Source: Flavobacteriia bacterium (GTDB lineage Bacteria; Bacteroidota; Bacteroidia; Flavobacteriales_D; Crocinitomicaceae). From it: a DNA stretch of 37,213 bases. Of this stretch, positions 9,843 to 17,491 are shown piece by piece. The translations under genes and the position numbers were made by a program. Position 1 is the first letter of the stretch. Each line of letters starts with the position of its first letter. The notes beneath the pieces are model-generated. The model was not told the DNA's origin, did no database searches, and worked only from the letters and a program-made list of their open reading frames with translations. The stretch covers positions 1 to 37,213 of the forward strand of contig CANFUT010000031.1 of NCBI GenBank assembly GCA_947450325.1, read 5' to 3'.

Positions 9843-9846
9843 AGCG

Positions 9847-9854
9847 CAAAAATA
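9847..9854 (-). promoter_or_regulatory. TAnnTTTG -7 box for the SpoU-type gene
   Basis: Read on the minus strand this is TATTTTTG, an exact match to the Bacteroidota -7 consensus TAnnTTTG. Only 4 nt separate it from the start codon at 9842, which would put transcription start at or beside the ATG. No convincing -33 TTG was found. Confidence 0.4.
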
Positions 9855-10026
9855 GCAGTAATTTTATAAAAGACCCGCTTCGCTAAAGAGCTAAACATCG
9901 ATTAATGGATTATTAGATTATTAGATTTTTGGATTGTCTTTTGTCTAATGTCTTCAGTCGATTGTCTTAAAATCATAATATCTTAACATCTTAATATCTT
10001 ATCATCCAATTCTAACTTATTTAAAA

Positions 10027-10034
10027 TATTTTTG
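10027..10034 (+). promoter_or_regulatory. TAnnTTTG -7 box for the O-methyltransferase gene
   Basis: TATTTTTG matches the Bacteroidota -7 consensus and lies 16 nt before the ATG at 10051, predicting a leader of about 12 nt. The upstream DNA (9843-10020) is AT-rich with repeated gattatta-like words and no gene. Confidence 0.4.
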
Positions 10035-10050
10035 TAAAAAAAACAATCAC

Positions 10051-10698
10051 ATGGAATTCATCGATGAGAAATTAGACCAATACGTTTGCAACCACACTGA
10101 CAAAGAATCGGAATTACTGTATGAATTAAATCGTCAGACGCACATTCGTGTTTTGAATTCCAGGATGTTGAGCGGACAATTTCAAGGGCGATTATTGAGT
10201 ATGATTGCGCACATGATCAAACCTCAAAACATTTTGGAAATTGGCACTTATACAGGATATTCCGCTTTGTGTTTTTGGGAAGGTTTGGCAGAAAATGGAA
10301 AAATCACGACCATCGATATCAATGAAGAATTGGAAGATTTTGTGCGTGAATTTATTCAAAAAGCGGGTGCTGAAAATCAAGTAAATTATGTGATTGGTGA
10401 CGCCATGCAATTGATTCCCAAAATGAATGAAGAATTCGATTTGGTTTTCATCGATGCCGACAAAGAAAATTATTGCCATTATTATGATTTGGTTTTCGAC
10501 AAAGTAAAAGTGGGTGGCTATATTCTCGCAGACAATGTTTTATGGTCAGGAAAAGTGGTTGGTGAATACGAAAACGCAGACAAAGACACCAAAATTTTGA
10601 TGGATTACAATCGCAAAATCAATGATGATCCAAGAGTAGAGAACATCTTACTGCCGATTCGTGACGGATTGATGTTGGCGAGGAAAATTGCTGAGTAG
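10051..10698 (+). CDS. Class I SAM-dependent O-methyltransferase (family 3)
   Basis: A 215-residue catechol/caffeoyl-CoA-type O-methyltransferase. The cofactor-binding glycine motif ILEIGTYTGYSA is at residues 61-72; TTIDIN (86-91) carries the acidic residue that binds the ribose; FIDADKENY (133-141) and LADNVLW (159-165) hold the likely divalent-metal ligands D135, D161 and N162. The length is normal for the family. Its physiological substrate is not evident: close relatives in Bacteroidota are conserved single genes rather than parts of pathways. It has its own promoter-like box and is followed 43 bp later by the threonine aldolase gene, which has a separate box. Confidence 0.87.
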   Translation: MEFIDEKLDQYVCNHTDKESELLYELNRQTHIRVLNSRMLSGQFQGRLLSMIAHMIKPQNILEIGTYTGYSALCFWEGLAENGKITTIDINEELEDFVREFIQKAGAENQVNYVIGDAMQLIPKMNEEFDLVFIDADKENYCHYYDLVFDKVKVGGYILADNVLWSGKVVGEYENADKDTKILMDYNRKINDDPRVENILLPIRDGLMLARKIAE

Positions 10699-10705
10699 AA
10701 TTGTT

Positions 10706-10713
10706 TATTTTTG
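10706..10713 (+). promoter_or_regulatory. TAnnTTTG -7 box for the threonine aldolase operon
   Basis: TATTTTTG lies just after the O-methyltransferase stop codon and 28 nt before the ATG at 10742, predicting a leader of about 24 nt and independent transcription of the downstream four-gene group. Confidence 0.4.
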
Positions 10714-10741
10714 TAAAACTAAATATTAACATCCAATTTCC

Positions 10742-11761
10742 ATGATAGATTTCCGAAGCGACACAGTAACCAAACCAACACCAGCCATGCGTGAAGCAAT
10801 GTTTTCCGCGCTAGTTGGTGACGATGTTTTTCAAGAAGATCCGACGGTGAATTTGTTGCAAGAAAAAGCAGCTGAAATGTTTGGTATGGAAGCAGCAGTT
10901 TTTTGCAGTTCTGGTACGCAAACCAATCAAATTGCGATCAATGTGCACGTGAAACCTGGAGGCGAAATCATTTGCAATGAAGAAAGTCACATTTACAAAT
11001 ACGAAGGAGGTGGAATTGCGAAAAACTCTGGCGCATCCGTGCGACTTTTACCTGGAGATCGCGGAAGAATTACACAAGAACAAATTGCACAATGGGTAAA
11101 TCCTGATGATGTACATTTTCCTGTAACTGAATTGATTTCCCTTGAAGACACATTTAATCGTGGTGGTGGAGCGATTTATGATTTTGCAGAAATTCAAAAA
11201 ATTCGCAAGTTTGCCTTGGAACAAAATATTCCTTTGCACATCGACGGTGCAAGATTATTCAATGCCTTGGTTGAGAATAATGTACCAATAAAAACATACG
11301 CAGCTCAATTCGATTCAATTTCAATTTGTCTGTCGAAAGGTTTGGGTGCGCCTGTTGGTTCATTGTTGCTTGGAAAAGCAGATTTCATCAAAAAAGCACG
11401 ACGTGTTCGCAAAGTGATGGGCGGAGGAATGCGTCAAGCAGGATTTTTAGCAGCTGCAGGAATTTATGCACTTGAAAACAATGTGTTGCGCTTGAAAGAA
11501 GACCACCAAAAAGCACAAATGCTTGAAAGTGCGTTGCTGAACTGTGCTTGGGTAGAAACTGTTGTGCCTGTAGAAACAAATATCGTTGTCGCGATCTTAA
11601 AAGATGCCAGTAAACGAGATGCTATCATTCAAGAATTCAAAGATTTAGGCGTATTAGTTATGGCTTTTGGTCCAGGAATGTTGCGCATGGTGACGCATTT
11701 AGATATCACCGATTCGCAATTGGAACAAACACTAATGGTAATTACAAAAATCAAAGCATGA
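10742..11761 (+). CDS. ltaE: Low-specificity threonine aldolase (PLP enzyme)
   Basis: A 339-residue fold-type I pyridoxal-phosphate enzyme that cleaves L-threonine or L-allo-threonine to glycine and acetaldehyde. It begins with the family signature IDFRSDTVTKPTPAMREAM. The cofactor-stacking and phosphate-binding segment CSSGTQTNQIA is near residues 56-66; HIDGARLFNA (about 166-175) carries the Asp that pairs with the pyridine nitrogen; K199 in SKGLGAPVGS is the lysine expected to form the Schiff base. Length and order are standard. Its stop codon overlaps the next ATG (ATGA at 11758-11761), so translation of the following envelope gene is probably coupled. Stereospecificity (L versus L-allo) cannot be told. 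Confidence 0.93.
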   Translation: MIDFRSDTVTKPTPAMREAMFSALVGDDVFQEDPTVNLLQEKAAEMFGMEAAVFCSSGTQTNQIAINVHVKPGGEIICNEESHIYKYEGGGIAKNSGASVRLLPGDRGRITQEQIAQWVNPDDVHFPVTELISLEDTFNRGGGAIYDFAEIQKIRKFALEQNIPLHIDGARLFNALVENNVPIKTYAAQFDSISICLSKGLGAPVGSLLLGKADFIKKARRVRKVMGGGMRQAGFLAAAGIYALENNVLRLKEDHQKAQMLESALLNCAWVETVVPVETNIVVAILKDASKRDAIIQEFKDLGVLVMAFGPGMLRMVTHLDITDSQLEQTLMVITKIKA

Positions 11762-12843
11762 TTTTCATTCAGTTCAGATTAAGTCTTGCGTTTTTGTTGG
11801 TTTCAACAGGAATTTTTGCACAGAATATCAGAGAATGGTCTGATCAAAAACTGACTTTGCTAAATTTTCAAGGTGATGCAGTGAGTGGAATTCCACTTGA
11901 TTTTAAATACGACATTGAATATAAACTCAAAAAGCAAAGAATTGACAAAACAAGACACGTACATTTTGAAGCTGTAGCGATTTTTAAACCTGAAGAATCA
12001 TGGATAAAAAATGATTCGTTGCAAAACCTAAGATTGCAATATTGTAACGTTTTGTTTGATTTTGTTGAATATTACGCCAGAAAATCGGAAGGCAAAGCCA
12101 ATATGCATGTTTTGATTTCTGAAGTGAAACGCAAAACATTGGAAGAATTGAATGATGCCATTGCAGTCATTTCAACGGAGACTAAACAAGGAACTTACAA
12201 ACCCAGAATTGATTATTGGGAAAAACACATCGACAGTATTTTGAGAATTACTGTGTCTAATGAAATTCCAAATTATCATTTAGATAAACTTTCCATGGGA
12301 TATTATTTGGGTGCGTCTTACGTTTCTTTGTCTGGAAATTTGGGAAAACAATTTTCCTCACCAGTCGCATTTTGCAATGGATTGTATTTCACTTGGAATC
12401 GATGGATGTATGCCTATCAAATGAATGTTTTGGGAAATTCTAAACCTTCCAAAGCTTATTACGACGAATTCAATCAATTTGGTGATACAGCGAGATTTAA
12501 ATTGACGCATCACTATTTGTTTGTCGGCTATCAAATTGTGCACAGGCCTAGATTTTCAATAACACCTTTTGCAGGTTTTAGCACGCTAAAAATGATCATG
12601 ATCGACAATGACATCAACAATAAAAAATACCATGATCCGCTAAAAGCTTCCATTTTAGTTGGTTTGGGAATGGATTTCAAGTCTAAACCATTTTATCAAA
12701 ACAACAATGCGATGTTTCGTTATGGAATTTCGCTGCGCACCGGATATTCGCCTTACAAATATTTGCCGAAGATGAGCGGAAATTGTCTAACTTTCAGTCT
12801 CGGAATCAGCTTTTTTATGGACACCGTAAAGAATTATTTATGA
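11758..12843 (+). CDS. Secreted protein with probable outer-membrane beta-barrel C-terminus, unknown function
   Basis: A 361-residue protein I do not recognise. Residues 1-21 form a signal peptide (hydrophobic LAFLLVSTGIF, probable cleavage after FAQ). The first half is charged and mixed helix/strand. The second half alternates hydrophobic and aromatic residues (YYLGASYVSL, GLYFTWNRWMYAY, HHYLFVGYQIV, ASILVGLGMDF, CLTFSLGISFF) in the pattern of amphipathic beta-strands, which suggests a small outer-membrane barrel or barrel-like domain. It overlaps the threonine aldolase gene by 4 bp and the following lipoprotein gene by 4 bp, so the three are likely translated together. The link to the aldolase is probably just a shared transcript. 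Confidence 0.6.
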   Translation: MIFIQFRLSLAFLLVSTGIFAQNIREWSDQKLTLLNFQGDAVSGIPLDFKYDIEYKLKKQRIDKTRHVHFEAVAIFKPEESWIKNDSLQNLRLQYCNVLFDFVEYYARKSEGKANMHVLISEVKRKTLEELNDAIAVISTETKQGTYKPRIDYWEKHIDSILRITVSNEIPNYHLDKLSMGYYLGASYVSLSGNLGKQFSSPVAFCNGLYFTWNRWMYAYQMNVLGNSKPSKAYYDEFNQFGDTARFKLTHHYLFVGYQIVHRPRFSITPFAGFSTLKMIMIDNDINNKKYHDPLKASILVGLGMDFKSKPFYQNNNAMFRYGISLRTGYSPYKYLPKMSGNCLTFSLGISFFMDTVKNYL

Positions 12844-13490
12844 AGTTTTGGTCAATTGTTCTTGGTATTTCATTGCTCTTGTTCGCGTGTAAAAACGAAA
12901 AAGAGGAAGTAGTGGATTTCAATTCGCTGTCCAAACCTTCAGGAAAAGACAATGTCGAAGATACAAGCAAGGTAAAAAATGCAGTTGTAGCAGGCTTGTT
13001 TTACGATTCAATTTCTAGTTTTTCGCAACAAATCATCGACAGTTTAGAATTTGACAAAAACTTGGTTTTTAAGTTAGACACTTTGATTTATCCCGACAGA
13101 TTTGGTGCCTTGAAAGCAGAAAAATGGTATTTAAAAACCGCCAAAGATTCCTTGGTTTTCATGCGTTGGGATTTCAAAAACAACGTTATGTCCAAAAATA
13201 CTTTCTACAATTGGCTGGATTGCTATGGCGCAAAATGCAAAAGCATCACAATTGGAAGTAAAGTCAGTTTCTCAAAACGCGCAACTTGCCTCTTTTTAGT
13301 AGATAAAACTTTGTTTTTCATTGAATCTGCGCAAAAAATGGACGGAGAACGCTGGACAGTTGTTTTGTCTAATATCAGAGAAAATAAGAAGTTTGATTTT
13401 TTCATGCTTCAACAACCACGCGGAAAAGGCGTTTGGAATTCCATCGACGATAAAGGTGTTTTGACACCAATAGAAATTTTACCGAATTAA
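12840..13490 (+). CDS. Predicted lipoprotein, unknown function
   Basis: A 216-residue protein starting at the ATG at 12840, chosen because it gives a textbook lipoprotein signal (MKFWSIVLGISLLLFAC, with cysteine at residue 17) and overlaps the previous stop as ATGA; a longer frame opens at 12783 but would bury this signal. The cysteine is followed by KNEKEE, a charged stretch resembling the lipoprotein export signal that favours surface exposure in some Bacteroidota. The mature part has no motif I recognise; it ends in a compact mixed domain. Its position after a probable outer-membrane protein suggests that the two work together at the envelope, but this is inference. Confidence 0.65.
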   Translation: MKFWSIVLGISLLLFACKNEKEEVVDFNSLSKPSGKDNVEDTSKVKNAVVAGLFYDSISSFSQQIIDSLEFDKNLVFKLDTLIYPDRFGALKAEKWYLKTAKDSLVFMRWDFKNNVMSKNTFYNWLDCYGAKCKSITIGSKVSFSKRATCLFLVDKTLFFIESAQKMDGERWTVVLSNIRENKKFDFFMLQQPRGKGVWNSIDDKGVLTPIEILPN

Positions 13491-13500
13491 AACAGACAAC

Positions 13501-13833
13501 ATGCAAATTGTAAACAGAGGATTTTTGACCATCAAACCGAAAAAACCATTTTTTGATTGGGCGAACAACATAGATAAATCAGTTTCATTTTCAGAAGAAG
13601 ACGAAGTGGAAGGCACCAACTTTTTGATTGAAGAAGATTTTTTCGAAATTGAGCCAATCTTGGAAAAACACTTCAAGAAAATCCTAAAAAATGAGTTGTC
13701 AATGATTTCTGAAGACGAATCCATTTGGCCTCCGATTTCCATGGAAACGTTTTTAACTTGGTTCGACGTAGATTTAGGAACCATCGTTTTTGATCTTGAA
13801 AAATCAGATTTGAAGCGAAGTAAGATTGATTGA
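13501..13833 (+). CDS. Small acidic hypothetical protein
   Basis: A 110-residue soluble protein with no signal peptide, starting 10 bp after the lipoprotein gene and so probably its operon partner. It is rich in Glu, Asp, Phe and Lys, with an acidic central stretch (SEEDEVEGTN, IEEDFFEIE) and a C-terminal WPPISMETFLTWFDVDLG segment. I do not recognise the family. Coding potential is supported by its tight spacing, by the lack of a competing frame and by codon use like the neighbours. Confidence 0.55.
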   Translation: MQIVNRGFLTIKPKKPFFDWANNIDKSVSFSEEDEVEGTNFLIEEDFFEIEPILEKHFKKILKNELSMISEDESIWPPISMETFLTWFDVDLGTIVFDLEKSDLKRSKID

Positions 13834-14243
13834 TTTTAGATTGTTGGATGACTAGATTTATGGATAATTGGACTTTCGAATCCTTGTATAATCTACGTTT
13901 ATTGCTCCTTCCAAAAATCTAATACCACCGAAGTTAGCCACGAAGTGAATCCATTATTCTAACACCGACGAAGTCAGCCACGAAGTGAATCTAAAGATAG
14001 CCACGGATGCACGGATTTGATTTGAATTAATATATAATTGGACTTTAGTTAGCCTACTGAAATTTACGTTTAATAAACAGTCCATTAATCCAATAATCTA
14101 ACAATCCAAAATTAGCCACGGATGCACGGATTTGATGTGGATTAATATTTAATTGGACTTTCGAATCTTTGTATAATCTACGTTTATTGCTCATTCCAAA
14201 AATCTAATTAATTTTATAATCATGAAATTCAAAATATAAAACT
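13834..14243. repeat. Gene-free stretch built from intergenic repeats
   Basis: This 410-bp gap holds three repeat types. Unit A (58 bp) is at 13866-13923 and 14151-14208 with 2 mismatches. Unit B (49 bp, containing GCCACGGATGCACGGATTTG) is at 13998-14046 and 14113-14161 with 3 mismatches, followed each time by a full or partial unit A. Unit C (31 bp, containing AGCCACGAAGTGAATC) is at 13921-13951 and 13961-13991 with 4 mismatches. No open frame of note and no clear promoter were found. Confidence 0.85.
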
Positions 14244-14783
14244 ATGATCGTTCTCTACATCATTCTAGGCATTGTTGCCATTCCTTTTGTTTTGGCACTT
14301 TTTGTCAATGCCAGCTACTTTATTCACAGAAGTCAAAACATTCAAGCGTCCAAAGCTGACGTTTTTGCGTATTTGAAAATCTTGAACAATTCACGGAAAT
14401 ACAGTAAGTGGGTAATGGCAGATCCGAATATGGAAACGCAGATGACTGGAAATGATGGTGAAGTTGGTTTCATTTTGTCGTGGGACAGCAAGGACAAACA
14501 AGTAGGAGCGGGCGCACAGGAAATCAAACAAATCGTTGAAAATGAAAGAATAGATTACGAAATTCGTTTTCTCAGACCAATGAAAAGTGTGGCAACTTCT
14601 TTCATCGAAATCAAAGGAATTTCCGAAAACGAAACCGAAGTAAAATGGGCATTCAGCGGTAAAATGAATTATCCGATGAATTTTATGTTGCTTTTCATGA
14701 GCGTTGATAAGATTTTGGGCAAAGATTTGGAATTGAGTTTAATGAATTTGAAAGGGATTTTGGAAGAGGAAATCAAAGGTTGA
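14244..14783 (+). CDS. SRPBCC-fold protein with N-terminal membrane anchor
   Basis: A 179-residue protein. Residues 1-22 (IVLYIILGIVAIPFVLALFV) form a single membrane segment; the rest fits the START/polyketide-cyclase-like SRPBCC fold, a lipid- or ligand-binding beta-grip around one long helix. Typical family features are SKADVFAYLKILNNSRKYSKWV near residues 36-57, the GxVGxxLSWDSKDKQVGAGAQEI-like stretch near 73-95, and the ETEVKWAFSGKMNYP strand near 132-146. The ligand is unknown. It stands alone between two repeat-containing gaps. No ribosome binding site or consensus promoter is evident in front of the ATG. Confidence 0.7.
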   Translation: MIVLYIILGIVAIPFVLALFVNASYFIHRSQNIQASKADVFAYLKILNNSRKYSKWVMADPNMETQMTGNDGEVGFILSWDSKDKQVGAGAQEIKQIVENERIDYEIRFLRPMKSVATSFIEIKGISENETEVKWAFSGKMNYPMNFMLLFMSVDKILGKDLELSLMNLKGILEEEIKG

Positions 14784-14798
14784 TTTTTTTCTTCTAAC

Positions 14799-14845
14799 GG
14801 TGCCAGAGGTACCACTCATTCGTAGCAACGGATGAAGTCCGTTGC
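14799..14845. repeat. Two-hairpin palindromic intergenic element
   Basis: Hairpin 1 is GGTGCC (14799-14804), loop AGA, GGTACC (14808-14813), with one G-T pair. Hairpin 2 is GCAACGGA (14825-14832), loop TGAAG, TCCGTTGC (14838-14845), a perfect 8-bp stem. The combination looks like a REP-type dispersed element of Bacteroidota intergenic regions; that resemblance is from memory and was not searched. Confidence 0.55.
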
Positions 14846-15110
14846 GAGAATTGCAAAGAATGATCGTTTATGGCGTGGTTTTTTTTGAAAACCATGACAA
14901 AAACATTGCGAAAATTAAATGTTCGAAATCATTCCCAAAATTCACATTTTCAATTCAATCAGCCGCAGATTTGACATCAAATAATCCAAAATCGATTCGT
15001 CAAAAAGTTCTTTTGTAAAATCAAAATCCCCAATAAATCCATCATTTCCCACCAAAATTTCAACCACAAATAAAAACCAAATTTTTATTTCGCTTTACAA
15101 GCGTTTAAGT

Positions 15111-15118
15111 TAACTTTG
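15111..15118 (+). promoter_or_regulatory. TAnnTTTG -7 box abutting recF
   Basis: TAACTTTG matches the Bacteroidota -7 consensus and lies 4 nt before the recF ATG, so the transcript would start at or next to the start codon. No good -33 TTG was found. Confidence 0.4.
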
Positions 15119-15122
15119 TGAC

Positions 15123-16235
15123 ATGCATTTAAAATCCCTTTCTTTAATTAATTTCAAGAATTACGCGCAAGCTGAATTTGAGCTCAATGAAGGAATTAAT
15201 TGCTTTGTGGGAAAGAATGGCGCTGGGAAAACCAATGTGTTAGACGCGGTGCATTATCTGAGTATGTGCAAATCTTACCTCAATCCTGTTGACAAACAAA
15301 ATATCCGTTTCAACGAGCAGTTTTTTGTGGTGCAAGGTACTTGGCAAGAGGAAGATAAGGAAACGGAAATTTATTGCGGCGTGAAAGCGGGCGCGAAGAA
15401 GATTTTCAAGCGAAACAAAGCAGAATACGAAAAATTGGCAGATCATATCGGTAGTTTTCCGTCCGTGATTATTTCGCCTTACGACAGAGATTTAATCGCC
15501 GAAGGTAGCGAAGTTCGTCGCCGTTGGATGGATGGAATTATTTCGCAATTCGACCGAAAATACTTGGATTATTTGGTGCGCTACACTAAAATTTTGGACC
15601 AACGAAATGCCTTGCTCAAACATTTTTATGAAAACGGTTTTTTCGAACGTGAAAGCATGGATGTTTGGGATGCCCAATTGATTCACGCTGGAAAAGCAAT
15701 TCACGAGCGCAGAAAAGCGTTTTTGGAAGAATTTATACCCGTTTTTCAGTCTTATTATCAATTTATTGGCGAAGAATCTGAAGTTGTTAAATTGGAATAT
15801 CGTTCTGCATTGAACGACTGTTCATTCGAAGAATTGTTGGAGCAAAATCGCAGGAAAGATTCTCAAAGTCAATTCACTACCGGTGGAACGCACAAAGATG
15901 ATTTGTTGTTTACCATCAAAGGTCATCCAGTGAAAAAATTTGGTTCACAAGGACAACAAAAATCGTTTTTAATCGCTCTGAGATTGGCGCAATTTGATTG
16001 GCTGAAAAAACATTTAGACAAAAAACCAGTCTTGATGTTGGACGATATTTTCGACAAATTAGACCACCAACGCGTGGAGAAATTGATGTCATTGGTTTCG
16101 GATCACGTTTTTGGTCAAGTGTTAGTAACCGACACAGAATCAGAACGAATCAAAACGGTTTTTAGCAAAATAGACATGGAATACCAGATTTTCAACATTG
16201 ATTCAAGTACCTTTCAAGAAGTGATTTATGAATGA
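15123..16235 (+). CDS. recF: DNA replication/repair ATPase RecF
   Basis: A 370-residue SMC-like ABC ATPase that helps load RecA at single-stranded gaps with RecO and RecR. It begins MHLKSLSLINFKNY, as RecF proteins do. Walker A is GKNGAGKT at residues 30-37; the ABC signature region is TTGGTHKDDL followed by FGSQGQQKS (from 273); Walker B is PVLMLDDIFDKLD with D307 and D308. The length is standard. It overlaps the DUF721 gene by 8 bp, a pairing also common next to dnaA/gyrB-type loci in many bacteria, although dnaN, dnaA and gyrB are not present here. The start was chosen from the conserved N-terminus. Confidence 0.96.
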   Translation: MHLKSLSLINFKNYAQAEFELNEGINCFVGKNGAGKTNVLDAVHYLSMCKSYLNPVDKQNIRFNEQFFVVQGTWQEEDKETEIYCGVKAGAKKIFKRNKAEYEKLADHIGSFPSVIISPYDRDLIAEGSEVRRRWMDGIISQFDRKYLDYLVRYTKILDQRNALLKHFYENGFFERESMDVWDAQLIHAGKAIHERRKAFLEEFIPVFQSYYQFIGEESEVVKLEYRSALNDCSFEELLEQNRRKDSQSQFTTGGTHKDDLLFTIKGHPVKKFGSQGQQKSFLIALRLAQFDWLKKHLDKKPVLMLDDIFDKLDHQRVEKLMSLVSDHVFGQVLVTDTESERIKTVFSKIDMEYQIFNIDSSTFQEVIYE

Positions 16236-16533
16236 GGAAGATAAAAGAGTAAAAAACCAAACCACTTTGGGCGATGCAATCGACAAATTGATGCGCGCTT
16301 ATGGATGGGACGGAAAAATGAAAGAAATCGATGTGCTTTCCAAATGGGAAGAAATGATGGGCCGCGCTGTTTTTTTACGCACGAAAAACATCTACATCAG
16401 AAATCGAATTTTGCACCTTGAAATTGATTCTTCCGTGATGCGTGAAGAATTGTTGTATGGAAAAAGCATCATCATCCAACGCGTAAACGAAACCGCCGGT
16501 GCTGAGATTATTACTGATGTGTGGTTTTCGTAA
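16228..16533 (+). CDS. DUF721 (DciA-like) protein
   Basis: A 101-residue protein of the DUF721 family. In many bacteria the DUF721 protein DciA works with the replicative helicase DnaB and is needed for its loading when no DnaC is present. Features are the helical lead TTLGDAIDKLMRAYGWDGKM, the WEEMMG motif around residues 32-38, and the C-terminal KH-like fold HLEIDSSVMREELLYGKSIIIQRVN. This is the short Bacteroidota form. It starts 8 bp inside the end of recF, so the two are co-translated and may act at the same replication or repair step. The DciA assignment rests on family membership and context only. Confidence 0.75.
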   Translation: MNEEDKRVKNQTTLGDAIDKLMRAYGWDGKMKEIDVLSKWEEMMGRAVFLRTKNIYIRNRILHLEIDSSVMREELLYGKSIIIQRVNETAGAEIITDVWFS

Positions 16534-16626
16534 ATGGAATTTGTTTACAATGTTGAAAGAATCTTGAATCCAATACCACCGCAGGTAGCCTCGCAGTGAA
16601 TCCAATAATCTGTCAACAAAATTTAT
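16534..16626. repeat. Dispersed unit C repeat between convergent genes
   Basis: The segment 16572-16602 matches unit C of the 13921-13991 repeats (27 of 31 positions). It lies in the short gap between the convergent DUF721 and folP genes. The word GAATCCAATA occurs on both sides of it (16566 and 16598). Confidence 0.6.
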
Positions 16627-17481
16627 CTACTGCAACAACCGAATCACCTCCTTCGCTTCCTTCACATCGTGAACCCTCAAAATTTTAGCCCCATTCAAAA
16701 TCGCTTTGGTATTCAAAATCGTTGTACCGTTTAACGCTTCTTGCGCGGAAATTCCCAGTTTTTTGTAGATCATTGATTTTCTTGAAAATCCGACCAAAAT
16801 TGGACAACCTAAAAACTGCAAATCAGACAAGGTGTTGAGCAATTCATAGTTTTGTTCCAAGGTTTTTGAAAAACCAAATCCTGGATCGATGATTACATCG
16901 TGAATTCCCAATTTTTTCAACGCATTTAATTTAGTTGAAAAATATGCTGCAATGTCTTTGAAAAGAGAATCGTACGTTGTAAATTCTTGCATGTTTTGCG
17001 GTGTTCCGCGCATGTGCATCAGAATGTAAGGACAGTTGTATTTCGCAACCACATTCCAAATTTCTGGGTCAATTTCTCCGCCACTAATGTCGTTGACTAT
17101 ATTGGCGCCCGATTCCAACGCTTCTTTCGCAACTTCCGCTCGAAAAGTGTCAATGGAAATAATTATTTCAGGAAATTCTTTGCGAATTGCGGCGATAGAT
17201 TTTTGCGTTCTTTCGATTTCTTCTGTTAAAGGTATGTTAAAAGCACCAGGTCGAGTAGAATATCCACCCATGTCAATGATGTCAACTCCTTCGGAAATGA
17301 ACTTCTCAGTTTCGGTCAAAATCCCTTTAATAGTCTCATATCTACTGTCTTCATAGAAAGAGTCAGGAGTACAATTTATGATTCCCATCACTTTTGGAAC
17401 AGCAAGACTAAATAAATTATCACTTATTCGAATGCTATTTTTTGAATGAAAATAACTATCTTCAACGCTTATTTTTGGCAT
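16627..17481 (-). CDS. folP: Dihydropteroate synthase
   Basis: A 284-residue TIM-barrel enzyme of folate synthesis that joins 6-hydroxymethyl-dihydropterin pyrophosphate to p-aminobenzoate. Visible motifs are KVMGIINCTPDSFYEDS (residues 30-46, pyrophosphate loop 1), IDMGGYSTRPGA (loop 2), SIDTFRAEVA, NDISGG, DPGFGFSKTLEQNYELL (pterin pocket) and GFSRKSMIYK, with RVHDVKEA near the end. The start at 17481 (MPKISVEDSYF) is preferred to the upstream frame opening at 17526, which would overlap the divergent DUF1599 gene. Its 5' end is only 10 bp from that gene, so its promoter must lie inside the neighbour's coding sequence. Confidence 0.95.
   Translation of the reverse strand: MPKISVEDSYFHSKNSIRISDNLFSLAVPKVMGIINCTPDSFYEDSRYETIKGILTETEKFISEGVDIIDMGGYSTRPGAFNIPLTEEIERTQKSIAAIRKEFPEIIISIDTFRAEVAKEALESGANIVNDISGGEIDPEIWNVVAKYNCPYILMHMRGTPQNMQEFTTYDSLFKDIAAYFSTKLNALKKLGIHDVIIDPGFGFSKTLEQNYELLNTLSDLQFLGCPILVGFSRKSMIYKKLGISAQEALNGTTILNTKAILNGAKILRVHDVKEAKEVIRLLQ
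17470..17477 (+). promoter_or_regulatory. TAnnTTTG -7 box for the DUF1599 gene, inside folP
   Basis: TATTTTTG lies over folP codons 2-4 on the opposite strand and 14 nt before the DUF1599 ATG at 17492. A TTTG at 17441-17444 could be the -33 element, though the 25-nt spacing is a little long. Confidence 0.4.
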
Positions 17482-17491
17482 AATACAAACA

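Larger units (their letters stand above)
14784..15122. other. Intergenic region before recF with a two-hairpin repeat
   Basis: A 339-bp gap without a gene. It holds the paired hairpins at 14799-14845, a weak hairpin with a T run near 14876-14897 that could help stop transcription, and AT-rich DNA leading to the recF promoter box at 15111. Nothing else was seen. Confidence 0.6.

Noticed and set aside
9901-10020. Possible RNA element in the AT-rich gattatta-type stretch
   Set aside because: Only low-complexity words are present, with no stable fold or conserved motif that I could see.
12783-12839. Longer start for the lipoprotein gene
   Set aside because: It lies inside the preceding gene and would bury a perfect lipoprotein signal.
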